The translations under genes and the position numbers were made by a program. 64,000 nt of DNA from Streptomyces sp. CA-278952 (GTDB taxonomy: Bacteria > Actinomycetota > Actinomycetes > Streptomycetales > Streptomycetaceae): positions 682,001 through 746,000 of the forward strand of contig NZ_CP112880.1 in the NCBI RefSeq assembly GCF_028747205.1, in the 5' to 3' direction. Shown here piece after piece: positions 8,918 through 19,234 of the stretch. The stretch's first letter is position 1. Every line of letters begins with the position of its first letter. The notes under the pieces are model-generated. The model made no database searches, was not told the DNA's origin, and was given only the letters and a program-made list of their open reading frames with translations.

Positions 8918-10300
8918 TCAGCCGGTGGGGAAGGAGTCGGGGGTGCTGATGCGACTCTTGAGGAGCGCCCCCGATTCGGTCAGCACACCGCTGCTGCTGT
9001 AGTCACCTCCGTCGCAGGTGCCCGGCCTGAAGGCCGCGCTGCTCTCGTTCGCGTCGGAGTAGGTCCAGTTCGCGTAGCCGATCTTCAGCTGGTCGAGCAG
9101 GTCCAGCCAGGCCGTCGTGCTCGCCCGGTCCATCGCTCCCCCACCGGTGGCGCTCACCGTGCCGAACTCGGTGACGAACAGCGGCAGCTGGGAGGCCGCG
9201 CGGCTCAACGCGGCGCGGTAGGAGTCCTTGTGACTGGCGGCGTAGAAGTGGAAGGCGTACATGATGTTGTCCGCCCGGACGGGGTTGTTGACGACCTCGC
9301 TCTCGTTGGACCCGTCAGAGACGCCCAGTGAGGACCAGCCGCGGGTGCCGACGATGATGACGGCGTCCGGGTCCGCGGCCCGGATCACCGGGATGACCTG
9401 CTCGGCGTAGGACTTGATGGCCGTCCAGCTCACCCCGTTGGGTTCGTTGGCGATCTCGTAGATCACGTTCTTCTTGTCGGCGTTGCGGGCCGCGACGGAC
9501 GCGAAGAACGTCTTGGCCCGGTCGAGGTTGTGGTTCGGATCACCCGGCGTCAGGGTGTGGAAGTCGATCATGGCGTACATGCCACGCGCCTCGGCCATGT
9601 CGACGAGGCCGTTCACCCGGCTGGTGAAGCCCGCCGGGTCGGTCTCGTAGCCGCCTTCCTGGACGTACATGGCCACGCGCAGCAGGTCGGACTTCCAGTC
9701 CTGCGCCAGTGCGTCCACGGACGCGGCGTTGTAGCACTTGCTGAACCACTGGATGCCGTGGGTGCTCATGCCCCGCAGCTGTACGGGACGGTCGTACTGG
9801 TTGCACAGGTGCACGCCGCAGACGTGAAGCTTGCCGTTGACATCTACGGGGGTGCCGGTGCCCGGGACGGGCGGGTCGACGGGCGGGGGGCCGTCCACGG
9901 AACCCGTACAGGCGACGCCGTTCAGTGTGAAGGCCGTGGGTTTCGGGTTGGCGCCCGTGAAGGACCCCACCATCCCCAGATCGGCCGACGCACCGGTGGC
10001 CAGGGTGCGGTTCCAGTCGACGGGGGCGGCGGAGACCGCGGAACCGGACTGCGACCAGGTGGCGTTCCAGCCCTGGACGAGCTTCTGCCCCGCGTCGGGC
10101 ATCGTGAACTTCAGGGTCCATCCGGTGACGGGCTCACCCAGATTGGTGACCTTCACTCCGGCCTGGAAACCACCCTGCCACTGGCTGGTGACCGTGTAGT
10201 CGACCTTGCATCCGGCGGCAGCCGCCGCCTGGGGACCGGACAGGGCGGTGAGGCCCAGGGCCATGGCACAGGCGGCCAGTAGAGCGAGTAGGCGTTTCAC
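8918..10300 (-). CDS. Secreted GH5 endoglucanase with N-terminal CBM2
   Basis: A 460-residue secreted cellulase. It has a signal peptide (about 1-29, cut after AAAA), a family 2 cellulose-binding module (about 30-132, GCKVDYTVTSQWQGGF to LNGVACTG), a short Pro-rich linker, then a GH5 domain (about 155-450). The acid/base Glu is in IYEIANEPNG and the nucleophile Glu in LFVTEFGTV. It should hydrolyse beta-1,4-glucan chains outside the cell. The GTG at 10,300 follows AGGAGAA. It lies only 39 nt downstream of the GH9 gene, so the two are probably co-transcribed from the CebR-box promoter. Unlike its neighbours it has no TTA codon in the leader. Confidence 0.94.
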   Translation of the reverse strand: MKRLLALLAACAMALGLTALSGPQAAAAAGCKVDYTVTSQWQGGFQAGVKVTNLGEPVTGWTLKFTMPDAGQKLVQGWNATWSQSGSAVSAAPVDWNRTLATGASADLGMVGSFTGANPKPTAFTLNGVACTGSVDGPPPVDPPVPGTGTPVDVNGKLHVCGVHLCNQYDRPVQLRGMSTHGIQWFSKCYNAASVDALAQDWKSDLLRVAMYVQEGGYETDPAGFTSRVNGLVDMAEARGMYAMIDFHTLTPGDPNHNLDRAKTFFASVAARNADKKNVIYEIANEPNGVSWTAIKSYAEQVIPVIRAADPDAVIIVGTRGWSSLGVSDGSNESEVVNNPVRADNIMYAFHFYAASHKDSYRAALSRAASQLPLFVTEFGTVSATGGGAMDRASTTAWLDLLDQLKIGYANWTYSDANESSAAFRPGTCDGGDYSSSGVLTESGALLKSRISTPDSFPTG

Positions 10301-10339
10301 AGCGATTCTCCTCTTGCACGGTAGGAGCGGGCCGGCCGC

Positions 10340-13015
10340 TCATCGTCGTGGTGCCGTTCCGCAGGCCTGGCCGTTCAGCCTGAAGACCTGGGGGTCGTGC
10401 ACGAGGCCGGTGGGCAGTCCGTTGAAGCCGAACCGCACGGTGCCGCCGGGTGCAAGAGCGGCGTTCCAGCTCAGAGCCTCGGCGGTGACCCGGGGCCCGG
10501 CCTGCCCGATGTCGGCGCCCCAGGCGTCGGTCACCCGCTGCTCGTCGGCGAACGTCCAGTCGAGCCGCCAGGGCTGGACGGGGCGGTCGCCGGTGTTCTT
10601 CAGCGCGACGTGGGTGGTGAACCCGTTGCTCCAGCGCTGCGAGGTGTAGGTCACCTCGCACTGCGTCCGCACGGGCTCACCGCCGCCCAGATCGTCCACG
10701 TAGGACGCGACCCACGCGAGCGGGGCGTTCCAGTTGATGGTGATCTCGTTCGTGGCCCAGGACTCGATGTCGTCGATGTAGCACATCGCCGGTGCGCAGC
10801 CCTTCAGCTTGGCCTGCGCGACCGGGTCCTCGATGGACGCGTTCGGACCGCCGGCCAGGGATCCCGGTGCGGGATTCGGCAGGGACGGGTCGAGCTGGTC
10901 CGCCCAGAACCGGTGGTGCTGGTTGCGCGAGTCCCGCTCGCCGTACCCGGTGACATAGGACTGGTTCAGCGCGTTGCGGCCCAGCAGGTAGTCGAGTCCG
11001 CGCAGTACGGCGTCACGGTAGGCGGTCCTGCCGGTCAGGTCGTGCGCGGAGCCCAGCACGACCATGTTGTTGGCGACCTGGCTGTTCGAGCCCCATACGT
11101 AGTGCCCGTCGTCGGGGGCGTACGGAAGGCCGTAGGCGGCCCCGGCCGAGTCTGCCGCGTAGCCGTCGGCTGCTTCGGTCACCATGCCGCGCACCGCGGC
11201 CAGTTGCTCGGCGGACAGCTTGCCCGGCACACTCGCGAGGTTCAGGGCTCCGAGCCCGGCGACCGAGCCCCACGACATGCCGCCGCGCGGGAAGACCGCG
11301 TCGGTGTCACCGTGCAACGGGGAGCGGAGGAGTTCCTGGCGGTAGCCGTCCTCACCGGTGGTGAGAAAGAGCTCCGCCGCCGCCCAGTAGAACTCGTCCC
11401 GTACGTCGTCGTCGTTGTAGGCGCCGCCGCCCGTGGCGTCCTGCGGATCGGCGAGGATGTCCGGATGGTCCTTGGCCGCTGTCCACGCGGACCGCGCGGC
11501 CGACCGGCACCGCGCGGCGAAGTCCGCGTCGTAGACCTGGAAGAGGCGGGCGCACTGGGCCGCGGTGGCCGCCAGGTTGAGGGTGGCCGCCGTGGTCGGC
11601 GGGTGCAGCTCCCGGGGCTGGGGGTCACGGTCCGGCCGGAGCGGCAGTCCGGTCCACGCCTTGTCGTGCAGTTTGTGGTGGGCCATACCGGCGAGCGGCT
11701 CCCCTGCGGGCACCTGCATCCGCAGGAGGAACTCCAGCTCCCAGCGCGCCTCGTCGAGGATGTCCGGAGTGGCGTTCCCGTGCTCGGGCAGCCGGAGTGC
11801 GCCGTCACCGAGCGGCCCGGCTTCGGCGGTCTCCTCGTACAGGGTCCGCTCGAACGCGGACATCAACTGGGCGACCGCTATACCGCCGTTGACCACGTAC
11901 TTGCCGTGGTCACCGGCGTCGTACCAGCCCCCCGCCGCGTCGAGGCGGTAGGAGCACACGCCCGGCTGGCAGGGTACGTCGTTGTCGCCCTGATTGGGGC
12001 TCACCCCGACATGGCCGGCGGGCCGTGCGTACTGCTCGCCCACGATGTCCGCGTCGATCTCGATGCCGCTGCGGTTGTGGTAGAAGTACGCGAGCGCGTC
12101 GGTGCGCAGTGACGCGTAGAGGTCGTCGCCGATGGCGAACGGCTCGCTCTCCTCCCCCGCGACCGTGACGGTGTACCCCTCCCCCGGGGTCGTCACCGCA
12201 CTGAAGTCGAAGGTGTGGACGTTCCGGCGCGATGCGGTGTCCAGGCCCGCCGGAGTGGTGGTGCCCTCGGCCACGCGTGTCCCGGCGGCCGAGTCGAGTG
12301 TCCAGGGCAGCGGGTCGGTCCCGTCGGTGACGAAGGTGCCGGCCTTGGGGCCGTGCGTGAGGTATCCGACCTGGTTGACCCGGACCGGGGATCCGGTGTC
12401 CGGTTCGTACGGCGGCGGCGCGGTCCCGCCGCGCAGCGACACGTCGTCGACGCAGAAGGTGAGGGCCTCGGCACTGCCCCCGATCTGGAAGGCGAGCTGC
12501 GCCGCGTCGTGGTCGGCTCCGGCCGTGAAGGTCTCCGTGACGCGTTCGGCGGTCGTCCCGACCAGCTGCGCGGTGGAGAGCTCCGTGGTCCACGGCTCGG
12601 TCGCCATCTGCACGTTGGTGCGGATGACGACCGGCACGGTGGACGTCGCCGTGTAGCTCAGGGTGTATGCCTCGCCGGCGGTGAGGGCGAGCCCGTTCTG
12701 CCCGACGATGGCGTCCCACGCGTTGACCGTGCCCCCGGGGACGTCGGCACAGAGGCGTCCGTCCGAGACGGCGACGGGGCTGTTGGCCGTCGACCACCAG
12801 GGGGCGGTGCCCGCGGAGAAGTCCCCGTTGACGATGAGCTCGGGGGCCTCGGATGCTACGTTGACGGGTTGGGCCGCACCGGCGGGTGCCGCAAGGGTGC
12901 CGGCCAACAGCCCGGCGGTGGCTGCGAGGCCGGCTAACAGGCTGACGCCTCTGGTGCGGTTCGGTCGGCGGAGCCTACGGGACGGGCGGGGAGCGAGTGG
13001 TTGGTGTTGCGGCAC
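10340..13015 (-). CDS. Secreted GH9 endoglucanase, CBM4-Ig-GH9-CBM2
   Basis: An 891-residue secreted cellulase. Order: long signal peptide (about 1-50), a CBM4-like module (ELIVNGDFSAG to CVDDVSLRGG, about 58-200), an N-terminal Ig-like domain (VRVNQVGY), the GH9 catalytic domain with GGWYDAGDHGKYVVNGG (catalytic base Asp) and a C-terminal acid region, then a C-terminal CBM2 (CEVTYTSQRWSNGF to NGQACG). Such enzymes are processive or endo-acting on cellulose. GTG 13,015 is chosen for its GGAAGG at 8-nt spacing; the frame stays open another 80 codons upstream without protein-like content. Codon 27 is TTA (12,935-12,937), suggesting bldA dependence. A CebR box lies 78 nt upstream. Confidence 0.93.
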   Translation of the reverse strand: MPQHQPLAPRPSRRLRRPNRTRGVSLLAGLAATAGLLAGTLAAPAGAAQPVNVASEAPELIVNGDFSAGTAPWWSTANSPVAVSDGRLCADVPGGTVNAWDAIVGQNGLALTAGEAYTLSYTATSTVPVVIRTNVQMATEPWTTELSTAQLVGTTAERVTETFTAGADHDAAQLAFQIGGSAEALTFCVDDVSLRGGTAPPPYEPDTGSPVRVNQVGYLTHGPKAGTFVTDGTDPLPWTLDSAAGTRVAEGTTTPAGLDTASRRNVHTFDFSAVTTPGEGYTVTVAGEESEPFAIGDDLYASLRTDALAYFYHNRSGIEIDADIVGEQYARPAGHVGVSPNQGDNDVPCQPGVCSYRLDAAGGWYDAGDHGKYVVNGGIAVAQLMSAFERTLYEETAEAGPLGDGALRLPEHGNATPDILDEARWELEFLLRMQVPAGEPLAGMAHHKLHDKAWTGLPLRPDRDPQPRELHPPTTAATLNLAATAAQCARLFQVYDADFAARCRSAARSAWTAAKDHPDILADPQDATGGGAYNDDDVRDEFYWAAAELFLTTGEDGYRQELLRSPLHGDTDAVFPRGGMSWGSVAGLGALNLASVPGKLSAEQLAAVRGMVTEAADGYAADSAGAAYGLPYAPDDGHYVWGSNSQVANNMVVLGSAHDLTGRTAYRDAVLRGLDYLLGRNALNQSYVTGYGERDSRNQHHRFWADQLDPSLPNPAPGSLAGGPNASIEDPVAQAKLKGCAPAMCYIDDIESWATNEITINWNAPLAWVASYVDDLGGGEPVRTQCEVTYTSQRWSNGFTTHVALKNTGDRPVQPWRLDWTFADEQRVTDAWGADIGQAGPRVTAEALSWNAALAPGGTVRFGFNGLPTGLVHDPQVFRLNGQACGTAPRR

Positions 13016-13092
13016 ACCGAAGTCCTTCCGGGAGGGGGCAGAGCACGCGGCGATGGGGCACCCGCTTGCGTCCGGCGGGGTAAGGCCAGGGG

Positions 13093-13106
13093 TGGGAGCG
13101 CTCCCA
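13093..13106. promoter_or_regulatory. CebR-type operator (GH9 side)
   Basis: A perfect 14-bp palindrome, TGGGAGCGCTCCCA, identical to the consensus operator of the Streptomyces cellobiose/cellotriose-responsive repressor CebR. It lies 78 nt upstream of the GH9 start and would control GH9 and the downstream GH5 gene. Confidence 0.85.
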
Positions 13107-13858
13107 ACAACTTCGGGGCAGGGAGCCGAGCCGTCAAGCGATTGCACAGGATTCGCCGCCGGCTCCGGCGGACTCGCTTCAGCGGACTCACGGGAGGCAG
13201 CCGTCCGGGCTGACGACACCACACGACTCCGGCCCGTCAGGTCCCGGCGTCGCACGATTGCCGCCGCCTCGTCAGGACGTAAGGCCGGTCACGGCTCTTC
13301 CGCTCTTCTCGCAGATCGCGCGAGCCGTCGGGGACGCGCTGATCGAGGCGGCGGGCGGCGGGTGGCTCGCGGGCGGCGGGGTGGTGAGTGCCGCAGGACG
13401 CGGCCGGGGTGGCAGGGCGTGGCGGTGACCGCAGGCAGGGCGTGGCGGGCGACGGCTTCGAGACGGTGAAGCAGAAGACCGAATCGCCGCCGACGTCCGT
13501 CCGGCGGCCGATGGAGGGGAGCGGCCGGATCACGGTGCGTCCGCTGCTGGAGGAGCCGGGCCGGTCGGAGGCGACCTGGCGCCAAGCGATCGGGGGAACA
13601 CGGCGGAGGGGTGGGCGAGTCGGCGCGAAGCGCCGCGCACTCCGCGGCGGGCTGTCGTTCCCACCCGGTGACGCACCCGGCCGGTGACGCACCCACGGCC
13701 TCGGCCCGCTGGAACGCAGCGGCCGGGGTGGCCCGCCGGCACGCGGCAGCCACACCGACCCCCTGACTCGCGCTCTCGTCGATCCGAGCGACACATCTTC
13801 CATCACGATGGGTTGTCAGGAGCACGGCAACGCTCTTACAGTCCGAAGGGTCAGCGGG

Positions 13859-13872
13859 TGGGAGCGCTCCCA
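13859..13872. promoter_or_regulatory. CebR-type operator (LPMO side)
   Basis: A second perfect TGGGAGCGCTCCCA palindrome, 348 nt upstream of the LPMO start codon. The distance implies a long 5' leader if this operator overlaps the LPMO promoter. Confidence 0.8.
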
Positions 13873-14220
13873 GAGCTGAACCACGGGGCCCTGCCGATTC
13901 CGTGATCGCCCCGTCCGGTCGTTCCTCCCGGAGAGGCCCCGCATGCGAGCGTCACCGCACTCCCCCAGTACCCCGCACAACCTGCCCATCACTCCTGCCC
14001 ACCTCGGCCCTACGCGGGCCGGTTGCCGCCGGATCCCGCCCGTGCGGGACGGGCCTCACCGGCACGGCCGTATCCGAACCGATCCGCACATCCGCACATC
14101 CGCACAAGAGCCGCCCCGGCCTCCATCACCTGCCGGTGCAGGGCGGAGGCCCCGGCGATACGCGTAGCGCCGCTCGCAGCGCCGCGCGTTCTTCCATCCC
14201 CACGCAGCACAGGAGACCTC

Positions 14221-15303
14221 ATGGCCCGACGCAAGAAGCTGTTCACCTCTCTGGTGGCGGTGCTCGCGACACTGCTCGGCGGAATCGGCCTGACCTTAAT
14301 GGGCCAGGACAACGCTCAGGCGCACGGCGTCACGATGACACCGGGATCGCGCACCTACCTCTGCATGCTGGACGCCAGGACCGGCACCGGCGCTCTGGAC
14401 CCGACGAACCCGGCGTGCAAGGCCGCGCTCGACGAGAGCGGTGCGAACGCGCTGTACAACTGGTTCGCTGTCCTCGACTCCAACGCTGGCGGACGCGGGG
14501 CGGGTTACGTCCCGGACGGGAAGCTGTGCAGCGCCGGTGACCGGTCGCCGTACAACTTCACCGGCTACAACGCCCCGCGTTCCGACTGGCCCCGGACGCA
14601 CCTGACGTCCGGGAACACGATCCAGGTCAAACACAGCAACTGGGCGGCGCACCCGGGCTCCTTCCGGGTGTACCTGTCCAAGCCCGGCTACTCGCCCAGC
14701 ACCGAGCTCGGCTGGGACGACCTGGAACTGATCGAGACCGTCTCCGACCCGCCGCAGGCCGGCGGGCCCGGCACGGACGGCGGCCACTACTACTGGGACC
14801 TGGACTTGCCCTCGGGTCGCTCGGGTGACGCGGTCATGTTCATCCAGTGGGTGCGCTCGGACAGCCAGGAGAACTTCTTCTCCTGCTCCGACATCGTCTT
14901 CGACGGCGGCAACGGCGAGGTGACCGGCATCCGCGGCTCGGGCGGCACTCCGACCCCGACACCCACTCCGACCCCGACACCCACCGACCCGCACACCGGG
15001 TGCATGGCCGTCTACAGCGTGACCAACTCCTGGGGCGGCGGCTTCCAGGGCTCCGTCGAAGTCATGAACCACGGCACGACAGCGCGTGAGGGCTGGGCCG
15101 TGCGGTGGAAGCCCGGCGTGGGTGCCAACGTCAACAGCGTGTGGAACGGTGCGCTGACCACAGCACCCGATGGCACGCTCACGGTCAGAAATCTCGATCA
15201 CAACCGCACGATCGCACCTGAGGGCAGTGTCACCTTCGGGTTCACCGCCACATCGACCGGCAACGACTTCCCGGTCGGCTCGATCGGCTGCGTCACCCCG
15301 TAG
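14221..15303 (+). CDS. celS2: CelS2-like lytic polysaccharide monooxygenase (AA10-CBM2)
   Basis: A 360-residue secreted copper monooxygenase. The signal peptide ends at QA, so mature protein begins with His35. Counting from the ATG, His35, His144 (NWAAH) and Phe219 (QENFF) fall exactly at the copper-site positions reported for S. coelicolor CelS2, a cellulose-oxidising LPMO. The AA10 domain runs to about 240, then a PT-repeat linker (PTPTPT) and a C-terminal CBM2 (CMAVYSVTNSWGGGFQG). It cleaves crystalline cellulose oxidatively, helping the GH5 and GH9 enzymes. AGGAG precedes the ATG. Codon 26 is TTA (14,296-14,298), inside the signal peptide, suggesting bldA-dependent translation. Confidence 0.96.
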   Translation: MARRKKLFTSLVAVLATLLGGIGLTLMGQDNAQAHGVTMTPGSRTYLCMLDARTGTGALDPTNPACKAALDESGANALYNWFAVLDSNAGGRGAGYVPDGKLCSAGDRSPYNFTGYNAPRSDWPRTHLTSGNTIQVKHSNWAAHPGSFRVYLSKPGYSPSTELGWDDLELIETVSDPPQAGGPGTDGGHYYWDLDLPSGRSGDAVMFIQWVRSDSQENFFSCSDIVFDGGNGEVTGIRGSGGTPTPTPTPTPTPTDPHTGCMAVYSVTNSWGGGFQGSVEVMNHGTTAREGWAVRWKPGVGANVNSVWNGALTTAPDGTLTVRNLDHNRTIAPEGSVTFGFTATSTGNDFPVGSIGCVTP

Positions 15304-15320
15304 CGACTGACGCGCGCGGC

Positions 15321-15349
15321 GCCGGTTCCCGCACCCTGGGGGAACCGGC
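15321..15349 (+). terminator. Hairpin terminator after celS2
   Basis: A 10-bp stem, GCCGGTTCCC (15,321-15,330) with GGGAACCGGC (15,340-15,349), starting 17 nt after the celS2 stop. Confidence 0.65.
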
Positions 15350-17488
<2,139 letters not shown>

Positions 17489-18072
17489 TGCGAGCTGCCA
17501 TCGACGAGCGGGCGACACCGTGCGGGCCGTCGGCACGGATTCTCCTGCCCACTCCGCGAAGCCACGGGCCCGGGGGTCGCCGCCGTGGTGGCGGCGACCG
17601 TCGGGAACGGGTATCAGCCCCGCGCTGAATCCGGCGCCCGCCGAACCTGCGACGGTGGACACCGGCAAGGGGCAGACCACGACGGGCCCAACCAGCGGTT
17701 TCGCTCGGCCGAACCCGGCATCGGCCTTGGGCCCGAAGCCGTCTGGGCTCCTCCGCGAGCGAAGTCCACCGCCCAGATCCTCGCCGGTCGGTGTTCCTTC
17801 TCCGGTCGGTGGCCTTCGCCGGTCGGTGGCCTTCGCCGGTCGGTGGCCTTCGCCGGCCGATCGGCTTCGGAGCTGTGGTGAGGCGTGCGGCGGTCGCGGT
17901 GACTCCTGTGCCGTACGAGGTAGAGCGACAGGGCCGGTTCCGGGCGCCTGCGCCGGACAAGCCCAGGGCCGCTGGGGTTGATCGGCCACCGGCCAGGGCC
18001 TTCCTCCCGGCCCGGCTGCTCAGCACCATCGTTCCGAACCGGATCCTCGCAGGCGGCTGCCTTACCACCACC
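17489..18072. other. Gene-free stretch with 17-nt repeats
   Basis: About 580 nt between xlnA and the SRPBCC gene. Long frames on both strands exist but translate to Arg/Pro-rich peptides and shift with the repeat. A weak 6-bp hairpin near 17,518-17,538 could end xlnA transcription. I see no gene. Confidence 0.5.
17784..17869. repeat. 17-nt tandem repeat, about 4-5 copies
   Basis: Three perfect copies of CCGGTCGGTGGCCTTCG at 17,802-17,852, flanked by one degenerate copy on each side (from 17,784 and to about 17,869). The 17-nt period is not a multiple of three, arguing against a coding role. Confidence 0.85.
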
Positions 18073-18103
18073 GCGGTGCGGCACCACAAGGGTGCCGCAC
18101 CGC
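18073..18103 (-). terminator. Hairpin terminator of the SRPBCC gene
   Basis: A perfect 13-bp stem, GCGGTGCGGCACC (18,073-18,085) with its complement (18,091-18,103), loop ACAAG, 17 nt beyond the stop of the minus-strand SRPBCC gene. Confidence 0.75.
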
Positions 18104-18119
18104 CTCGGCTCGCGCGGTC

Positions 18120-18569
18120 TCAGGCGGTGCCCCGCCAGGCGCCGGTCGCGGTGCCGCGGGACTCGATGAACTCCTTGAAGTTCTTCAGATCCCCCTTGGC
18201 CTGACGACGAACGAAGCCGAGCTTGTCCCCGACGGTGTCCGCGATCCCTTGGGGATCATGGTCGAGCTGCAGCATGACCTTCGTGTGTGTGTCGTCCAGA
18301 CGGTGGAAGGTGACGACGCCGGCCTGACGGACCTCGCCCGCCACCGTGGCCCATGCGACCCGCTCGTCCGGGATCTGCTCGGTGATCTCCGCGTCGAAAT
18401 CCCGGCCCACGCCATCCACCCTGGTCTCCCAGTGGGTCAGTGTGGGCGTGCGCTGCTCGATGCGCTGCACCGCGTCCATGAACTGCGGGAACTCCTCGAA
18501 CTGCGTCCACTGGTCGTACGCCGTGCGCACCGGGACAGCGACCTCTACGGACTCCTCGATCTTCGACAT
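18120..18569 (-). CDS. SRPBCC (polyketide cyclase/START-like) family protein
   Basis: A 149-residue small protein with the SRPBCC fold signature: VEVAVPVRTAYDQWTQFEEFPQFMDAVQRIEQ at the start, a central W-containing strand (LTHWETRVDG), and a helical C-terminus. The fold binds hydrophobic ligands; members of this Streptomyces subgroup are uncharacterised. The ATG at 18,569 has AGGGAG upstream. Monocistronic, with its own terminator. Confidence 0.85.
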   Translation of the reverse strand: MSKIEESVEVAVPVRTAYDQWTQFEEFPQFMDAVQRIEQRTPTLTHWETRVDGVGRDFDAEITEQIPDERVAWATVAGEVRQAGVVTFHRLDDTHTKVMLQLDHDPQGIADTVGDKLGFVRRQAKGDLKNFKEFIESRGTATGAWRGTA

Positions 18570-19051
18570 GTTCACTCCCTGTAGCGATCGGAATCGGATA
18601 GCGACGCAACGCCGCGTACCCGGCACACTCCGTCCGACACAGGTCAGGGAGAAATGCTCGCTGGGCCGGGCACAGACATCTCCAGTTTCGGACCCGTGCA
18701 CCGGGCACAGCACAGGAGAACGAGCGCAAGTGCGAGCGCCAACTCCCTCGGAGTCAAGGGAGCTTGGCGCCTCCCTCCGAGCGGCCGTCAAGACACCCAT
18801 CGACTCCCGGCCCCCTGGCGGAAGAAGGCGTCGAATGTCCTCCGCAGAATCGCCGGCCACCTTCACCGACCACCACGCAGCGCTGCCCGCACCCGCACGT
18901 CCACACAGGATCACGGCCGCCGGGGCGACGCTCTCGGCCCACTTCAACGTGCTGCGCGCACCACGCTCGCTGCCGAGCCCCATCGTCATGACCCGTTGAC
19001 ACGGTCAAGGACGTCGGACCTCCAGTTGGTCCCCAACTGGTCCCCAAAAAG
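18570..19051. other. Intergenic region, nothing identified
   Basis: About 480 nt upstream of the SRPBCC gene. Short open frames here are compositionally poor candidates. An 8-bp inverted repeat (CCAGTTGG-TCC-CCAACTGG, 19,022-19,040) lies next to the tRNA terminator. Confidence 0.4.
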
Positions 19052-19095
19052 GATCAGGGGACGGTTTCGGATTTCCCCGAAACCGTCCCCTGATC
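19052..19095 (-). terminator. Strong intrinsic terminator of tRNA-Pro
   Basis: A perfect 19-bp stem (19,052-19,070 with 19,077-19,095), loop of 6. On the minus strand it is followed by CC-TTTTT, giving a classical hairpin plus U-tract. It starts 15 nt beyond the tRNA 3' end. Confidence 0.88.
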
Positions 19096-19110
19096 TGCGA
19101 CTGTCTCCAG

Positions 19111-19184
<74 letters not shown>

Positions 19185-19234
19185 TCGCGTTTCCCCCGGC
19201 TTTCCCCGGGTGACCGCGCAGGACAAACATTACC

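Larger units (their letters stand above)
13016..14220. other. 1.2-kb divergent regulatory region without a gene
   Basis: The space between the divergent GH9 and LPMO genes. It holds two perfect CebR-type boxes, at 13,093 and 13,859. Open frames in between (for example 13,237-13,806) are Arg/Pro/Ala-rich with no domain resemblance and look like GC-driven noise. The LPMO leader downstream of the second box is about 350 nt, unusually long. Confidence 0.6.

Noticed and set aside
13237..13825. Minus-strand frames of 178-189 codons in the GH9/LPMO gap
   Set aside because: Arg/Pro/Ala-rich with no recognisable domain and no ribosome-binding site; typical of high-GC noise.
19022..19095. Possible attachment site of an integrated element beside tRNA-Pro
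   Set aside because: The inverted repeats are explained by a terminator; no integrase or second copy of the tRNA 3' end is found in the window.
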